Shown here piece after piece: positions 30,292 through 41,997 of a DNA stretch of 64,000 nucleotides. Position 1 is the first letter of the stretch, and each line of letters begins with the position of its first letter. Location: NCBI GenBank assembly GCA_002746605.1, contig PDPT01000043.1:1-64000 (forward strand). Direction: 5' to 3'. A program made the translations under genes and the position numbers. Under the pieces are notes generated by a model that worked only from the letters and a program-made list of their open reading frames with translations, ran no database searches and was not told the origin of the DNA. Source of the DNA: Ignavibacteriota bacterium. Its GTDB lineage: Bacteria; Bacteroidota; Ignavibacteria; Ignavibacteriales; Melioribacteraceae.

Positions 30292-30572
30292 TGATTAATA
30301 AATATTCAAAACTATTATTGAAATAATAAGATGGCTTTTATATTTTCATTGTCGATTCCATATCTTTTTTGAATATTCTTTTATTAAAATCAGAATCTGC
30401 TAAAGGGAAAGTTCTAATGTTATTAGTAAATTAAATAAATATCTTTTTTATTTTACCACTTATTTTTAACTTGTATCACCTTATTTACTGTTAAAAAGTA
30501 CACCGTTAAATCTTTTTGTCAATCCAACATTATTTTTGTAAATTTACACTTTGAAAATTTAGGAAATATGCT

Positions 30573-32066
30573 ATGCCCCCATCAAAAAAGTACAAAATAC
30601 TTTTCGTAACCTCAGAAGTTGTTCCATTTATCAAAACTGGATCGTTAGGTGATGTCTCAAGTTCATTACCCCAAAAACTACAGGAATTAGGACATCAAGT
30701 TAGAATCGTTGTTCCTAAATACGGAGCAATTGATGAACGCAAATATAAAATACATGAAGTTGTCAGGTTAAAAGATTTAAAAACACAAATTGGAAAAAAT
30801 GAAGTAATCTATTCTTTAAGGTCTTCATTTTTAGTTGGCTCAAAAGCAAGAGTTCAACTCTATTTTCTTGATAATGAAGAATATTTCGGCAGCAGAAGAA
30901 GTATTTACGCTGACCCGATGACGGGCAAGTACTATAAAGATAATGATGAAAGATATATTCTCTTATCTAAATCAGTTTTTGAGTTAATTTCCAAGTTGGG
31001 TTGGATTCCTGACATAATTCATTGCAATGATTGGCAAGGAGGACTTATTCCAGTATATCTTAAAACTCTATTCAAAGACGTTGAAAAATTTAAATCCATA
31101 AAAACTGTTTTTACAATACACAATTTTGCCAATCAAGGAATTTATCCTAAGTCCACTTTTGCTAAAACCGGTTTACCTGATAATCTAAATAAAGAAAGTA
31201 GTATCTTATCAAAAGGTAAGGTAAATTTCTTAAAGGCAGGTATTAAATTTGCAGATACAATTACAACTGTAAGTAAAACTTATGCAAGTGAAATTACAAA
31301 GCATAAGGACTTAAGTAACGAGTTGTTTCCTGTTATAAAATCAAGAGCTAAAGATTTACATGGCATAGTTAATGGGATTGATGCAAATGTATGGAACCCT
31401 GAAAAAGACAAACAAATAACAAAAAAATATTCCATAAAAAATTTAGAACTGAAAAAGGCTAATAAGAAAACACTCGTTGAAAAATTCGGATTAACCTATG
31501 ATGAAAACAAGCCTGTAATCGGTTTGATTTCTAATTTAACTGAAAATAAAGGACTGGACTTAATACAAAAATCTTTTAACGATTTGATGAAATTAGATGC
31601 TCAATTTATTTTATTGGGCAGCGGAGATAAAAAATATCAGACTTTCTTGGAAAAATCATTTAACAAACATTCAAATAAATTTGCCTTATACCTTGGTTTT
31701 GATAACCAATTAGCCCACCTTATTGAAGCCGGAGCGGATATGTTCTTAATGCCTTCTAAAGTTGAACCTTGCGGCTTAAACCAAATGTATAGCCTGGTTT
31801 ACGGAACAATTCCTATAGTAAGAGCCACAGGTGGCTTAGCCGATACTGTTATTGATTATAGTAAAGATCCCCAAAAAGGTAACGGATTTGTATTCCAGAA
31901 ATATGACCCAAAAGCATTGCTTGCTGCAGTAAAAAAAGCAATAGAACTTTTTAATAATGATAAAAAAAGTTGGCTCAAGCTCCAAAAAAATGGAATGAAA
32001 AGTAATTTTACTTGGTTAAATTCTTCCAAACTTTATGTTAACCTATACAAAAAGATTGTAGGGTAA
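30573..32066 (+). CDS. glgA: Glycogen/starch synthase
   Basis: FVTSEVVPFIKTGSLGDVSSSLPQKL...DIIHCNDWQGGLIPVYL...MPSKVEPCGLNQMYSLVYGTIPIVRATGGLADTV. Confidence 0.95.
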   Translation: MPPSKKYKILFVTSEVVPFIKTGSLGDVSSSLPQKLQELGHQVRIVVPKYGAIDERKYKIHEVVRLKDLKTQIGKNEVIYSLRSSFLVGSKARVQLYFLDNEEYFGSRRSIYADPMTGKYYKDNDERYILLSKSVFELISKLGWIPDIIHCNDWQGGLIPVYLKTLFKDVEKFKSIKTVFTIHNFANQGIYPKSTFAKTGLPDNLNKESSILSKGKVNFLKAGIKFADTITTVSKTYASEITKHKDLSNELFPVIKSRAKDLHGIVNGIDANVWNPEKDKQITKKYSIKNLELKKANKKTLVEKFGLTYDENKPVIGLISNLTENKGLDLIQKSFNDLMKLDAQFILLGSGDKKYQTFLEKSFNKHSNKFALYLGFDNQLAHLIEAGADMFLMPSKVEPCGLNQMYSLVYGTIPIVRATGGLADTVIDYSKDPQKGNGFVFQKYDPKALLAAVKKAIELFNNDKKSWLKLQKNGMKSNFTWLNSSKLYVNLYKKIVG

Positions 32067-32651
32067 ATGAAAAAAAAAGCTGTCTTCTTAGATAGAGATG
32101 GAACAATTAACGAAGATAGCGGGTATATAGGTAATCCAAATTTAATTAAGTTGCTGCCCGGAGTTGCCGAAGGTATAAAAATATTAAAAGATGAACTTAA
32201 TTTTTTAATTGTCGTTATCTCAAATCAATCAGGTGTGGCAAGAGGTTATTTTACAGTTAAAGATGTTTTAGAGGTCAATAAAAGATTAAATGAAATTTTG
32301 ATTTCGGAAGATACAAAAATTGATCACTTTTACTTCTGTCCACATCATCCGGATTTTAATTCCGAAGAAGAATGCAATTGTAGAAAACCTTCCCCTAAAA
32401 TGGTTTTAGATGCAGCTAAAAAATTAAATATAAATTTAGATAATTCTTACTTTGTTGGTGATAAATTTTCTGATATATTATGTGGTAAAAATGCAGGAGT
32501 TAAAACAATTCTGCTTAAAAACTCAATTAACGAAAAAAAAATAAATCAGTTGAAAAATTCACAAAATTCACCCAATTTTATATCTTCAAATTTTTTGGAT
32601 GCAGTTATATTTATAAAAAAAAATAGTGGCGGAGATAATTTTGAAATTTAG
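32067..32651 (+). CDS. gmhB: D-glycero-D-manno-heptose-1,7-bisphosphate 7-phosphatase family HAD hydrolase
   Basis: AVFLDRDGTINEDSGYI...VVISNQSGVARGYFT...CPHHPDFNSEEECNCRKPSPKMV...FVGDKFSDILCGKNAGVKTI. Confidence 0.92.
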   Translation: MKKKAVFLDRDGTINEDSGYIGNPNLIKLLPGVAEGIKILKDELNFLIVVISNQSGVARGYFTVKDVLEVNKRLNEILISEDTKIDHFYFCPHHPDFNSEEECNCRKPSPKMVLDAAKKLNINLDNSYFVGDKFSDILCGKNAGVKTILLKNSINEKKINQLKNSQNSPNFISSNFLDAVIFIKKNSGGDNFEI

Positions 32652-33852
32652 CTCTAAAATTTTACATACTTTGTTTCTTTTAATTCTTATTATCAGATGT
32701 ACGGATGACCCCAATTCCATTGGCGGCGGTCTTATCCCCGATGAAGATAAACTGAAATACAAAGTTATCGATACAAACGAAGAAGATTTTGAACAAATGT
32801 TTAACTCTTTCAATATTGATTCTATTACTTATGGAACATCTACACGAATTTTTTTAGGTCAGTTCGACAATATAAAAACAGATCTTCTTATTTCTTTTCT
32901 TATTTCTTTACCTGATTCAATAAAAACTGGTTATAAAGATGAAACAATAATCTTGAAAGATTCTTGGATAGATATGCTTCCTGATTATTGGCTTGGTGAT
33001 AGTACCAATTTTAACTTTACCGCTCATAAAATCAAGGAACATTGGAATTCCGTTACTTTTAATAAAGATTCGTTAGACGCTGTTAGCAATACTGCCGGAC
33101 CGAATATTCTTACTGATTTTGAATATAATGCTGCAACAGATACAACCATAAAATTTAAAATAGATAGTAATTTGGTAAAAAACTGGATTGTTAATTCTTA
33201 CGATGATAAACAATTCAATAATTACGGCATTATATTAAAACCCTTATCGAATAAAGGAATTGCCGGTTTTCAGGGATTAACAACAAACCCTTCTTCGCGT
33301 TATCCTCTGCTTTACTTAGTTTTTAAGAAAGGAAGTGCAACGCCAGATACGATAATTGCCAAACCAAAATTAGATATACATTATCCAATAGGCGAAGCGG
33401 TTGCTAATCCTCCACAAGAAATTTTACTTCAAGGACAATTTGAAGTTAGAGGTAAACTCAAAATAGATGTAAGCAACTTACCAAAAGATATTTTAATAAA
33501 TAGTGCAATATTAGAATTAACACTCGATGAAAATGAAACAATTGAAGGAACTAAGCAAACAAACTTTCTAGATGTAAAACCTTTATCGAGTTATGAGAAT
33601 GTAGAATTTGATTATGATTCTACTAAATTTTCTTTCTTAAACTATTCATATCAATTAAAAAGAAGCAAGAATACATTCTCCGGTGATATTAAAAGAATAG
33701 TCCAAGGCTGGATGGATGACTTTCCCAATGAAGGATTAGAATTAAGATTAACTGATGCAAATTCAAATATTTCCAAACTATCCTTCTATGGAAGTGATAA
33801 TTCCAACAAAGCACTAAGACCTAAATTAAAAATTTTTTACACATATAGATAA
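32641..33852 (+). CDS. DUF4270-like / DNRLRE-type lipoprotein
   Basis: IIRCTDDPNSIGGGLIPDEDKL...; tandem KIDVSNLPKDILINSAILELTLDE segments; lies downstream of glgA. Likely TTG start at 32641 rather than the GTG at 32626 given in the track. Confidence 0.6.
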   Translation: MKFSSKILHTLFLLILIIRCTDDPNSIGGGLIPDEDKLKYKVIDTNEEDFEQMFNSFNIDSITYGTSTRIFLGQFDNIKTDLLISFLISLPDSIKTGYKDETIILKDSWIDMLPDYWLGDSTNFNFTAHKIKEHWNSVTFNKDSLDAVSNTAGPNILTDFEYNAATDTTIKFKIDSNLVKNWIVNSYDDKQFNNYGIILKPLSNKGIAGFQGLTTNPSSRYPLLYLVFKKGSATPDTIIAKPKLDIHYPIGEAVANPPQEILLQGQFEVRGKLKIDVSNLPKDILINSAILELTLDENETIEGTKQTNFLDVKPLSSYENVEFDYDSTKFSFLNYSYQLKRSKNTFSGDIKRIVQGWMDDFPNEGLELRLTDANSNISKLSFYGSDNSNKALRPKLKIFYTYR

Positions 33853-33854
33853 TT

Positions 33855-35123
33855 TTGAAAATGTTAAATAAAAAAATATTATATTCTATTATTGTTGTTT
33901 GTTTACTTTTTGCAAATAACTCAATGATAAAAGCAAATGGTGGTTCAATCTACAGTCGTTACGGATTGGGAGATATTTACCTTGAAAATTCGGCAATGAA
34001 ATTATCGATGGGCGGATTAGGAACTTCAATTTTTTCACCAAAATATATAAATGCCGTAAATCCTGCATCACTTTCGGCTCTAAACTCAACTTTGTTTAAT
34101 ATAAACTTAGATTCAAGATTATTACACGTAAGCGATAGAGAGAATTCTGCAAATTACTTAGATTTTAAGTTTCAAGGCTTTAATATAGCATTTTCAATAT
34201 ATGATAGTCTCGGAATAGGTTTTATACTCGGAATGTCTCCCTATTCACTTGTTGATTATGAAGTTGATAACGGCAATGTAAGTAAAGGTAATTATACCTT
34301 TAACGAAAGGTATGAAGGTACCGGCGGACTATCAAAAATCTATTTTGGTCTTTCATTCACATTACCATTTGATTTTTCAATTGGTGCAACATTTAATTAC
34401 TATACTGGTGATATTCAATACCAAACTGCAAATGAATATGCCGATTCACTTGGTTTATATAACACATTATTTATTGCCGAAAATAAATATAAAGGACTTG
34501 GAACAACACTCGGATTTGAATCACCTGATTTTGCTAAATTATTTAATTTAAATAAGTTTAGTAATTTTAGAATTGGTGCTTTTTACGAAATTGCAGGCAG
34601 CATGAATACCGATTCTTCAATTGTAGCTGTTACATCAATTGGCAGTAAATCCTTTAACAAAGAAGACTTTTTAACTAAAATTCCTAATAAACTTGGTTTA
34701 GGATTAAGTTTTATTTATGATAATAACTTGGTGGTTGCAGCCGATTATTTCTATCAACCTTGGTCTAAATTTGAAAGAAACGGAATCATAAAATCAAAAT
34801 ATTTGAGTGATTTAAAGCGATACAGCTTAGGCGTAGAAGTAGGTAATCAGCTCAAAAAGTACGGCTCTTTTTGGGAACTTGTTAAATACCGTTGTGGTTT
34901 AAGTTACGAAGAAAGTCAATACAAAATTAATGGAGAAAAAATAAATGTAATGGGTCTTCATGCAGGTATTTCTTTTCCTCTGGGAATTAATAATTCCATA
35001 GATTTAGGATTTATGTATGGAATAAGAGGAAAAACAGAAAATAATTTATTAAAAGAAAATATATTTCGCATTTCATTTTCATTAAATTTAAATGAAATGT
35101 GGTTTATTAGAAGAGAATGGTAA
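33855..35123 (+). CDS. Outer membrane beta-barrel protein (FadL/OmpP1/PorV-like)
   Basis: Signal peptide; SRYGLGDIYLENSAMKLSMGGLGTSIFSPKYINAVNPASLSAL typical N-terminal region; aromatic-rich alternating strands. Confidence 0.7.
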   Translation: MKMLNKKILYSIIVVCLLFANNSMIKANGGSIYSRYGLGDIYLENSAMKLSMGGLGTSIFSPKYINAVNPASLSALNSTLFNINLDSRLLHVSDRENSANYLDFKFQGFNIAFSIYDSLGIGFILGMSPYSLVDYEVDNGNVSKGNYTFNERYEGTGGLSKIYFGLSFTLPFDFSIGATFNYYTGDIQYQTANEYADSLGLYNTLFIAENKYKGLGTTLGFESPDFAKLFNLNKFSNFRIGAFYEIAGSMNTDSSIVAVTSIGSKSFNKEDFLTKIPNKLGLGLSFIYDNNLVVAADYFYQPWSKFERNGIIKSKYLSDLKRYSLGVEVGNQLKKYGSFWELVKYRCGLSYEESQYKINGEKINVMGLHAGISFPLGINNSIDLGFMYGIRGKTENNLLKENIFRISFSLNLNEMWFIRREW

Positions 35124-35148
35124 TTAATAAAAATAAGGGAGAAAAAAA

Positions 35149-36435
35149 TTGAAACTTTTAAAAACATTATCAGTACTATTATTGGCTTTTACAATTTTAA
35201 AGGCTAATCCGTCAAAGATAAACATCAATTTTGCCGATACTTTAGATGCAAATGCAGTTCTGGTCGAAGCAAGTTTATTTTTTGAAGCTTACAAAATTAA
35301 ACAATACGAAATGTGGACAATCAATAAAGGTTTAAATGTTGTGAACAACGATCCAAACTTTCAAAATAATAAATACAAAATCTATAGAAAAATAGATAAA
35401 GTTATTTTTGAAGTTTATAAAGATTCAGCCACAACTGATGAAATGAAAAACCAATTAGCCGATACTGCACTATATTTATACGAAAAAGGAATTAAATACG
35501 ATCCTGAATATAAAGGAACATTTATGGCTAAAAAAGCCTATGTATTAAATGAATGGAAAAAAGCTCCTTTGGAAGAAGCTATTGCCGCCTATGAAGAAGC
35601 CTTTGCAAGTGGTCAAGAAATATCGAATGAAGTATATTATCTTGCTCAATTAGCAGGCTTATACGAAGATAATATTGCAGATGATAATGATTATCAAATG
35701 CAGGCATTAGACATTTACTTGAAAATTGCAGATATGGAACCCGATAATGCTTTATGGCAATCAAAAATAAAAAATTTAGCTGAAGATGATAACCAATTAC
35801 AAGATTTTATGAAAAAATCTTGGTATTCAGACAAAGAGAATAGTGAAAAAGCTTGGACTTACGCTAAATATTGTAAAAGAAATCAAGACTACAAAAGTGC
35901 AATTGAACCTTTAAAATTCTTAATAGAAAAAAATCCGGATGTTATTAACTATTGGAAAGAAATTGCCAGTGCTTACCAAAAAATAGGTAAATCGGATCTT
36001 GCTGTTAAATCTTATAAAGAGTTAATTGATCTTCAACCAAAAAATAGAGACAGTTATTTTAATCTTGCATTGCTTTATAAAGATATGGGACAATTTTCCG
36101 TAGCAAGAAGTTATCTTCAAAAAGCTGCCAGAGTAAGTCCCGGGTGGGATTACCCTCTTTACATTGAAGCACAACTTTACGAACAATCTGCAAGAAACTG
36201 CGGGTTTGAATTTGAAGATAAATTAGTATATTTACTTGCCGTTGAAACTTATAAAAAAGTAGCAAGAATGGAAGGAGTTCATGCTTCACAAGCTGCCGAT
36301 AGAGTTAATGCTCTTTCAGGTTCTATTCCTACAAGTGAAGAATATTTCTTCAGAAAAATTAAAAATGGTCAAGAAATAAAAATAAATGGGAAATGTTACG
36401 ATTGGATAAATAAAACCGTTAGTGCTAAATTTTAG
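35149..36435 (+). CDS. TPR-repeat secreted/periplasmic protein
   Basis: Signal peptide; repeats such as KEIASAYQKIGKSDLAVKSYKELIDLQPKNRDSYFNLALLYKDMGQFSVARSYLQKAARVSPG; TTG start. Confidence 0.82.
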   Translation: MKLLKTLSVLLLAFTILKANPSKININFADTLDANAVLVEASLFFEAYKIKQYEMWTINKGLNVVNNDPNFQNNKYKIYRKIDKVIFEVYKDSATTDEMKNQLADTALYLYEKGIKYDPEYKGTFMAKKAYVLNEWKKAPLEEAIAAYEEAFASGQEISNEVYYLAQLAGLYEDNIADDNDYQMQALDIYLKIADMEPDNALWQSKIKNLAEDDNQLQDFMKKSWYSDKENSEKAWTYAKYCKRNQDYKSAIEPLKFLIEKNPDVINYWKEIASAYQKIGKSDLAVKSYKELIDLQPKNRDSYFNLALLYKDMGQFSVARSYLQKAARVSPGWDYPLYIEAQLYEQSARNCGFEFEDKLVYLLAVETYKKVARMEGVHASQAADRVNALSGSIPTSEEYFFRKIKNGQEIKINGKCYDWINKTVSAKF

Positions 36436-36444
36436 GAGACAATA

Positions 36445-37740
36445 ATGTTTGAAAATTTAAAGAAAGATAATCAAGCATCAGAAATACTTGATTTAGAAAT
36501 AAACAGACAATCTCATTACTTGGAACTTATTGCTTCCGAGAACTTTGTAACAAAAAGTGTGATGGAAGCTGCAGGCTCTGTTCTGACAAATAAATACGCA
36601 GAGGGTTATCCTGGTAAACGATACTATGGCGGTTGTGAATATGTTGATATGGCGGAAAATCTAGCTATCGAAAGAATAAAGGAAATTTTTGGTGCTGAGT
36701 ATGCAAACGTTCAGCCACATAGCGGTTCGCAAGCAAATATGGCTGTTTTTATGACCTTGCTAAAACCCGGAGACAAATTCCTTGGATTAGATTTAGCTCA
36801 TGGCGGACATTTAACACACGGCTCCTTTGTAAACTTTTCAGGAAAAATTTATAATCCTATTGGTTATCAATTAAATAAAGAGACTGAAGAATTGGATTAC
36901 AATTTAATTGAAGACTTGGCTAAAAAAGAAAAACCAAAAATGATTATCGCAGGTGCAAGTGCTTATTCTAGAGATTGGGATTATAAAAAATTTAGAGAAA
37001 TTGCAGATAAAGTTGGTGCTTTTTTAATGTGCGATATGGCTCATCCTGCAGGATTGATTGCCAAAGGTCTGTTAAACAATCCTCTTCCCTACTGCGATGT
37101 TGTAACTTCTACAACTCATAAAACATTGAGAGGTCCTCGTGGAGGAATAATTTTGGTAGGAAAGGATTCTGAAAATAAACTTGGCATTAAAACACCAAAA
37201 GGCGATAGAACTAAAATGATGTCTGAATTATTTGATAGTACGGTTATGCCCGGAATTCAAGGTGGACCTTTAATGCACGTTATTTTGGCTAAAGCCGTTG
37301 CATTCGGAGAAATTTTAGAAGATTCTTTTAAAACTTATGCTGAACAAGTAATTAAAAATGCAAAAGTTTTATCGGAATCATTAGCAAAAAAAGATTTTAA
37401 TATTGTTTCTAAGGGAACTTCAAATCATCTAATGTTAGTTAATTTGACTAATAAAAATATTTCAGGTAAAAAAGCAGAAATTGCTCTTGAAAAAGCCGGA
37501 ATAACAGTTAATAAAAATATGGTTCCATTCGATACTAAAAGTCCTTTTGTTACAAGCGGAATCAGAATCGGAACACCGGCTGCAACAACGAGAGGAATGC
37601 AAGAAACTGAAATGGAGAAGATTGCTGATTTTATTGATCTTGCAATTAAAAATTATCAAGATGATTCAAAGTTGGCTGAAATAAAAAATGATGTGAAAAA
37701 CTTGTGTACTAACTTTCCACTTTATACTGATTTAAGATAA
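36445..37740 (+). CDS. glyA: Serine hydroxymethyltransferase
   Basis: [45 protein letters not shown]...[17 protein letters not shown]. Confidence 0.98.
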   Translation: MFENLKKDNQASEILDLEINRQSHYLELIASENFVTKSVMEAAGSVLTNKYAEGYPGKRYYGGCEYVDMAENLAIERIKEIFGAEYANVQPHSGSQANMAVFMTLLKPGDKFLGLDLAHGGHLTHGSFVNFSGKIYNPIGYQLNKETEELDYNLIEDLAKKEKPKMIIAGASAYSRDWDYKKFREIADKVGAFLMCDMAHPAGLIAKGLLNNPLPYCDVVTSTTHKTLRGPRGGIILVGKDSENKLGIKTPKGDRTKMMSELFDSTVMPGIQGGPLMHVILAKAVAFGEILEDSFKTYAEQVIKNAKVLSESLAKKDFNIVSKGTSNHLMLVNLTNKNISGKKAEIALEKAGITVNKNMVPFDTKSPFVTSGIRIGTPAATTRGMQETEMEKIADFIDLAIKNYQDDSKLAEIKNDVKNLCTNFPLYTDLR

Positions 37741-37751
37741 AATATTTCAAC

Positions 37752-38525
37752 TTGGAAGCAGTAGAAAAGTTAAAGCAGAAAGAAACAAAAGAGGAAAAGA
37801 AAAAACCTGACGAAATGTCTTTTCTCGAACATCTTGAAGAATTCAGGTGGAGGATTTTATATATAATTGTTGGTATTTTCCTTGGAACAATTATATCTTG
37901 GATTTTTATAGATTTCTTGGTTGAACAAATATTATTGCTGCCTGCACATAAAGCTAATATAAATTTACAAAATTTAAAACCTTTCGGGCAGCTTTTCCTC
38001 TTTTTTCAAGTAGCGGTTATAGGCGGATTTATTTTAAGTATTCCCAACGTATTTTATCAAATCTGGCAATTTATTGTTCCCGCATTAAATGAAAATGAAA
38101 AAAAATATATTGGTCGAATAGTTTTTTTCTCTTCATTATGCTTTTTAAGTGGAATTGTTTTTGCTTATTTTATTATGCTTCCGCTGACTTTAGCATTCGC
38201 AGGACAATTTGGAACAACGGCAATTGAAAATAATTTTGCGATTGATGAATACTTTTCCATAATTATTAGTGTAATGCTTGCTGCAGGTTTTATTTTTGAA
38301 CTACCAATGCTTTCTTTTTTTCTTTCTAGGATTGGAATTCTAACACCAGATTTCATGAAAAAATATAGAAGACACTCGATTGTGGCTATTTTAATTATAG
38401 CTGCAGTTTTAACGCCAGGTACCGACCCGCTTGCACAAGTAATATTGGCAATTCCTTTGGTTTTATTATATGAAATAAGTATATTCGTATCTAAATTTTC
38501 TCAGAAAAAATATATTGAAACCTAA
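37752..38525 (+). CDS. tatC: Sec-independent protein translocase TatC
   Basis: MSFLEHLEEFRWRILYIIVG...ALNENEKKYIG...PGTDPLAQVILAIPLVLLYEISIFVS; TTG start. Confidence 0.95.
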   Translation: MEAVEKLKQKETKEEKKKPDEMSFLEHLEEFRWRILYIIVGIFLGTIISWIFIDFLVEQILLLPAHKANINLQNLKPFGQLFLFFQVAVIGGFILSIPNVFYQIWQFIVPALNENEKKYIGRIVFFSSLCFLSGIVFAYFIMLPLTLAFAGQFGTTAIENNFAIDEYFSIIISVMLAAGFIFELPMLSFFLSRIGILTPDFMKKYRRHSIVAILIIAAVLTPGTDPLAQVILAIPLVLLYEISIFVSKFSQKKYIET

Positions 38526-39492
38526 TCTTAACGACATACAAAAACCTGTAAAAAAAGAATTAAATCAATTTAATAAGCTATTTAAAGAAGCGTTAAAATC
38601 TGAGATAGGAATAGTTGATTTAGTTACAAAATATATTCTTAAACAAAAAGGAAAAAAAATTCGTCCGATTTTAGTTTTAACCTCTGCCAAAACAGCCGGC
38701 TCAATAAACGAAAGGACTTACAGAGGAGCTAATCTCGTAGAATTACTACACACCGCAACTCTTGTGCATGATGATGTTGTAGATAGTGCAGAACGCAGAA
38801 GAGGTCTTCCTTCAATAAATGCAGTTTGGAAAAATAAAGTTGCCGTACTTATGGGTGATTATCTCCTTTCTCGCGGCTTACTCCTTTCTGTAGAAGGAAA
38901 CGATTACGATTTTTTACAAGTTATAACACAAACAGTAAAAAGAATGTCCGAAGGTGAATTATTACAGATAAGAAAAAGTCAAAAATTAGATATTGATGAA
39001 AAAACTTACTACAGAATTATTTCTGATAAAACTGCTTCTCTATTTTCCACTTGCTGCGAAATCGGAGCTTCCAGCACTACCGATAACAAAAAACAAATTG
39101 AAGCAATGGGTAATTACGGAGAGTATTTAGGATTAGCATTTCAAATTAGAGATGATATTTTAGATTATATCGGTTCTGCTAAAATTGTGGGGAAGCCTCT
39201 CGGAGCTGATATAAAGGATAAAAAAATTACTCTGCCTCTTATTCATTCATTAAACTCCGCATCAAAAAGTGAGAGAGCCGAAATAATAAAATGGATTAAA
39301 AACGGAAAGAAAAATAAAAACATTGATAAAATACTTGACTTTGTAAATAAGTACAAAGGAATTGAATATGCCGAATCCGTTGCTCTCAGTTATGTGAATA
39401 AAGCAAAGAAAGAACTCGAAATCTTCAATCAATCAGAAAGTAAAGAAGCTCTTATAAACCTACTTGATTTCATAATACACAGGAAAAAGTAA
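38515..39492 (+). CDS. Polyprenyl diphosphate synthase (octaprenyl-type)
   Basis: GKKIRPILVLTSA...LLHTATLVHDDVVDSAERRRGLPS...LAFQIRDDILDYIG. Confidence 0.94.
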   Translation: MKPNLNDIQKPVKKELNQFNKLFKEALKSEIGIVDLVTKYILKQKGKKIRPILVLTSAKTAGSINERTYRGANLVELLHTATLVHDDVVDSAERRRGLPSINAVWKNKVAVLMGDYLLSRGLLLSVEGNDYDFLQVITQTVKRMSEGELLQIRKSQKLDIDEKTYYRIISDKTASLFSTCCEIGASSTTDNKKQIEAMGNYGEYLGLAFQIRDDILDYIGSAKIVGKPLGADIKDKKITLPLIHSLNSASKSERAEIIKWIKNGKKNKNIDKILDFVNKYKGIEYAESVALSYVNKAKKELEIFNQSESKEALINLLDFIIHRKK

Positions 39493-39577
39493 GAAACAAA
39501 CTTTTATTTTTAATTTCTCTGCGCTCTCTGAAGTTAAGAATTATTCACCCAAAAGAGCACAGAGCTATATAAAAGAT

Positions 39578-41989
39578 TTATTTCATAAGTACCATCTTCT
39601 TGGTTGATACAAAACTACCTGCTTGCAATCTATAAAAATAAATCCCGCTTGCAAGTTTATTGCCGCTAGACGAGCTTCTGTAAGCATCAAACTTTACTTG
39701 ATAGTTACCCGGACTTTGTTGCTTATTAACTAACGTAGCAACTTCATTTCCCAATACATCGTAAACTATCAATTTTACGTTTAACATTTGCCCTGTCGTA
39801 GAACGGGTAGACTGTTTTATATTTGACGGAATTGCGTAATTTATTGTTGTAACAGGATTAAACGGATTAGGATAATTTTGTTCAAGTACAAATTCATCTG
39901 GAATAGTGTTATGTAGTTTGCCGATATCTGTTATATAATCTGTAATTGCTTTATCAAAATAAATGTTGCTTATTTTTTTTCCTTCCTCGTTCTGACTAAT
40001 TACAACACTATGAAATTTTAAATTAGAGTATGATGATAAATCAACCTGTATAAATTTCCAGCCTGTCCAATCAATTTTTTTGATAACTATTGGAATATTA
40101 GTATCGTTTTTATCTCTAAACCAAAATTCCAAGTTATTGTAACTTAAATCACCAAAAATCCACATTCCAAAATTTCCGGTATTTGCTGGAAGTGTAGGCT
40201 GTTTGGTATTATAAACACGGCAAACTCCATTTGAATCATTTACGAACTCATACATTAAAAGTAAAGAATTACTTCCACTAATTTTTCTCGTACCAACGGC
40301 ATAAATATTTGTGTTAACAGGATTTACACCAACAGTAGAACCGCTCTGTTCAGGCTCCCACAAATCACTAACTGATTCAAAATCGTCAACCGTTGTTCCT
40401 TCGTGCTTACTATTTACTTCGGTTGTAAAGTTAATTATTACATCGGATTCTAAATTTGCACCAAATGTATTTTTAATTTTACTTAAAACTTTAACTGTAT
40501 ATAATGAATTATTTTTAAGAGGAGCACTTGGTTCAAAAATGATTTTACCGTTTTCATAATCAGTTTCTTTAATTACAAGATCTACACTATTATTCTGTGA
40601 ATCTTTAAATAAAACATTTCCTCCAAGCGAGGTAGTATTTATAGGTGCATCAAACTCCATAATTATTTTTACAGTAGTACTTATATCTGTATCCCTATCA
40701 GCAGGATAAGATTTCACAAGTTTTAAAGCATTTTGCGTTGTAAACTTACGTACAAACGAATTAGCAATATTTACATCATAAATGCTCTTTGCAGCAGTAT
40801 CTAATTTTATTTGATATTCTACTCCTTGCTCGAAGAATTCGTTTGGAGTAAAAATTACTGTTCTATCATAATTTTTCCAAGTAAAGGTTCCTTCAATAGA
40901 GGGAGTTAAACTAAATGCTTCCTCAACTGAAGCTGTATTCATTTTAACATTAAAACTTAAAGATATTTTTGCATCTGCCCTTACATCTATTGAATCTTCA
41001 GGGAGCTCAAGTGTAACATCAGGGGAATTGTAATTTGGTTTTGGAGTTAAATATTTATCAACAAAAGTAGTTTGTCCGGCTGTAACTGTTACGTTTGCCA
41101 CAGTATCAGGAAGATAATCCGTAGCTTCAAGAATAAGGCTGTAAGTTCCAGGGAGCAAAGTGTCTAATAAATAAAATCCGTTATTATAAGTATCTCCGTT
41201 ATAAACTTTGTTATCATTGAGCAAAGTAACCTTTATATTATTTAAGGGTTTTTTACCATCATCAGTTGAAGGTATGTAATAATAATCAACTACTTCAAAA
41301 GGATCACGTAAGATACCGGCAATTTCTCCGACAGGTAAAGTTGCTTTATTGTAATAACTAATAAATGATTTTAGTATTGCCCATGCTTCATGCTTACAAT
41401 AAGCGTTATTCTTTAATCTCCATGACTCGGGAATGTAATCATGAAAAGAACCTTCCGATAAAGTGCCGGGCATTGTTAAAGTTCTTAAAACTCCAAGATT
41501 AAATCCAAGAAATGAATAATCACCGCGTACATATTTTCCTGTAGTTCTATGAACTTTATATATTTCATTAACCATTATATTACACATTTGTTTAGCTTCG
41601 GCAAAAGCCGGACTACCATTAGTTTCTTTGTAAAGCATCAAAGTATAATTTGATTTTCCTTTGAATGCATTACTATGTATTGAATGAAAAAAATCGGCAT
41701 CAAAATTATTAGCTCTTGCACCTATTACCGAAAGTCCTAAATCATCTGCGGATGTATTAGTTGTACGCGAAATTTCTGTTGTTGCATTTAGTGAATCTAA
41801 CATTGCTTTAAGATAAAGTCCTTTAGTTAAGTTTCCTTCACTTTCCCAGAAACCTGTTGCGGGAATGTAACGATCGTTTGAGTCATGTCCGCCATGTCCG
41901 GGGTTTATATAAATTCTTATTCCCGTAAAATCTTGTGCAAAAATTGAAGTGCTTATTACAAATAATGTTATTAAAATTTTCTTTATCAT
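39578..41989 (-). CDS. Secreted N-acetylmuramoyl-L-alanine amidase with Big_5-like repeats and T9SS type A sorting domain
   Basis: [14 protein letters not shown]..., FFHSIHSNA amidase_3 motifs; [20 protein letters not shown]...[26 protein letters not shown]-terminus. Confidence 0.87.
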   Translation of the reverse strand: MIKKILITLFVISTSIFAQDFTGIRIYINPGHGGHDSNDRYIPATGFWESEGNLTKGLYLKAMLDSLNATTEISRTTNTSADDLGLSVIGARANNFDADFFHSIHSNAFKGKSNYTLMLYKETNGSPAFAEAKQMCNIMVNEIYKVHRTTGKYVRGDYSFLGFNLGVLRTLTMPGTLSEGSFHDYIPESWRLKNNAYCKHEAWAILKSFISYYNKATLPVGEIAGILRDPFEVVDYYYIPSTDDGKKPLNNIKVTLLNDNKVYNGDTYNNGFYLLDTLLPGTYSLILEATDYLPDTVANVTVTAGQTTFVDKYLTPKPNYNSPDVTLELPEDSIDVRADAKISLSFNVKMNTASVEEAFSLTPSIEGTFTWKNYDRTVIFTPNEFFEQGVEYQIKLDTAAKSIYDVNIANSFVRKFTTQNALKLVKSYPADRDTDISTTVKIIMEFDAPINTTSLGGNVLFKDSQNNSVDLVIKETDYENGKIIFEPSAPLKNNSLYTVKVLSKIKNTFGANLESDVIINFTTEVNSKHEGTTVDDFESVSDLWEPEQSGSTVGVNPVNTNIYAVGTRKISGSNSLLLMYEFVNDSNGVCRVYNTKQPTLPANTGNFGMWIFGDLSYNNLEFWFRDKNDTNIPIVIKKIDWTGWKFIQVDLSSYSNLKFHSVVISQNEEGKKISNIYFDKAITDYITDIGKLHNTIPDEFVLEQNYPNPFNPVTTINYAIPSNIKQSTRSTTGQMLNVKLIVYDVLGNEVATLVNKQQSPGNYQVKFDAYRSSSSGNKLASGIYFYRLQAGSFVSTKKMVLMK

Positions 41990-41997
41990 CTCTTCAC

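Noticed and set aside
30292-30572. Long AT-rich intergenic region before glgA as a possible ncRNA or tRNA
   Set aside because: No tRNA-like cloverleaf, conserved RNA motif or strong hairpin could be recognised by eye.
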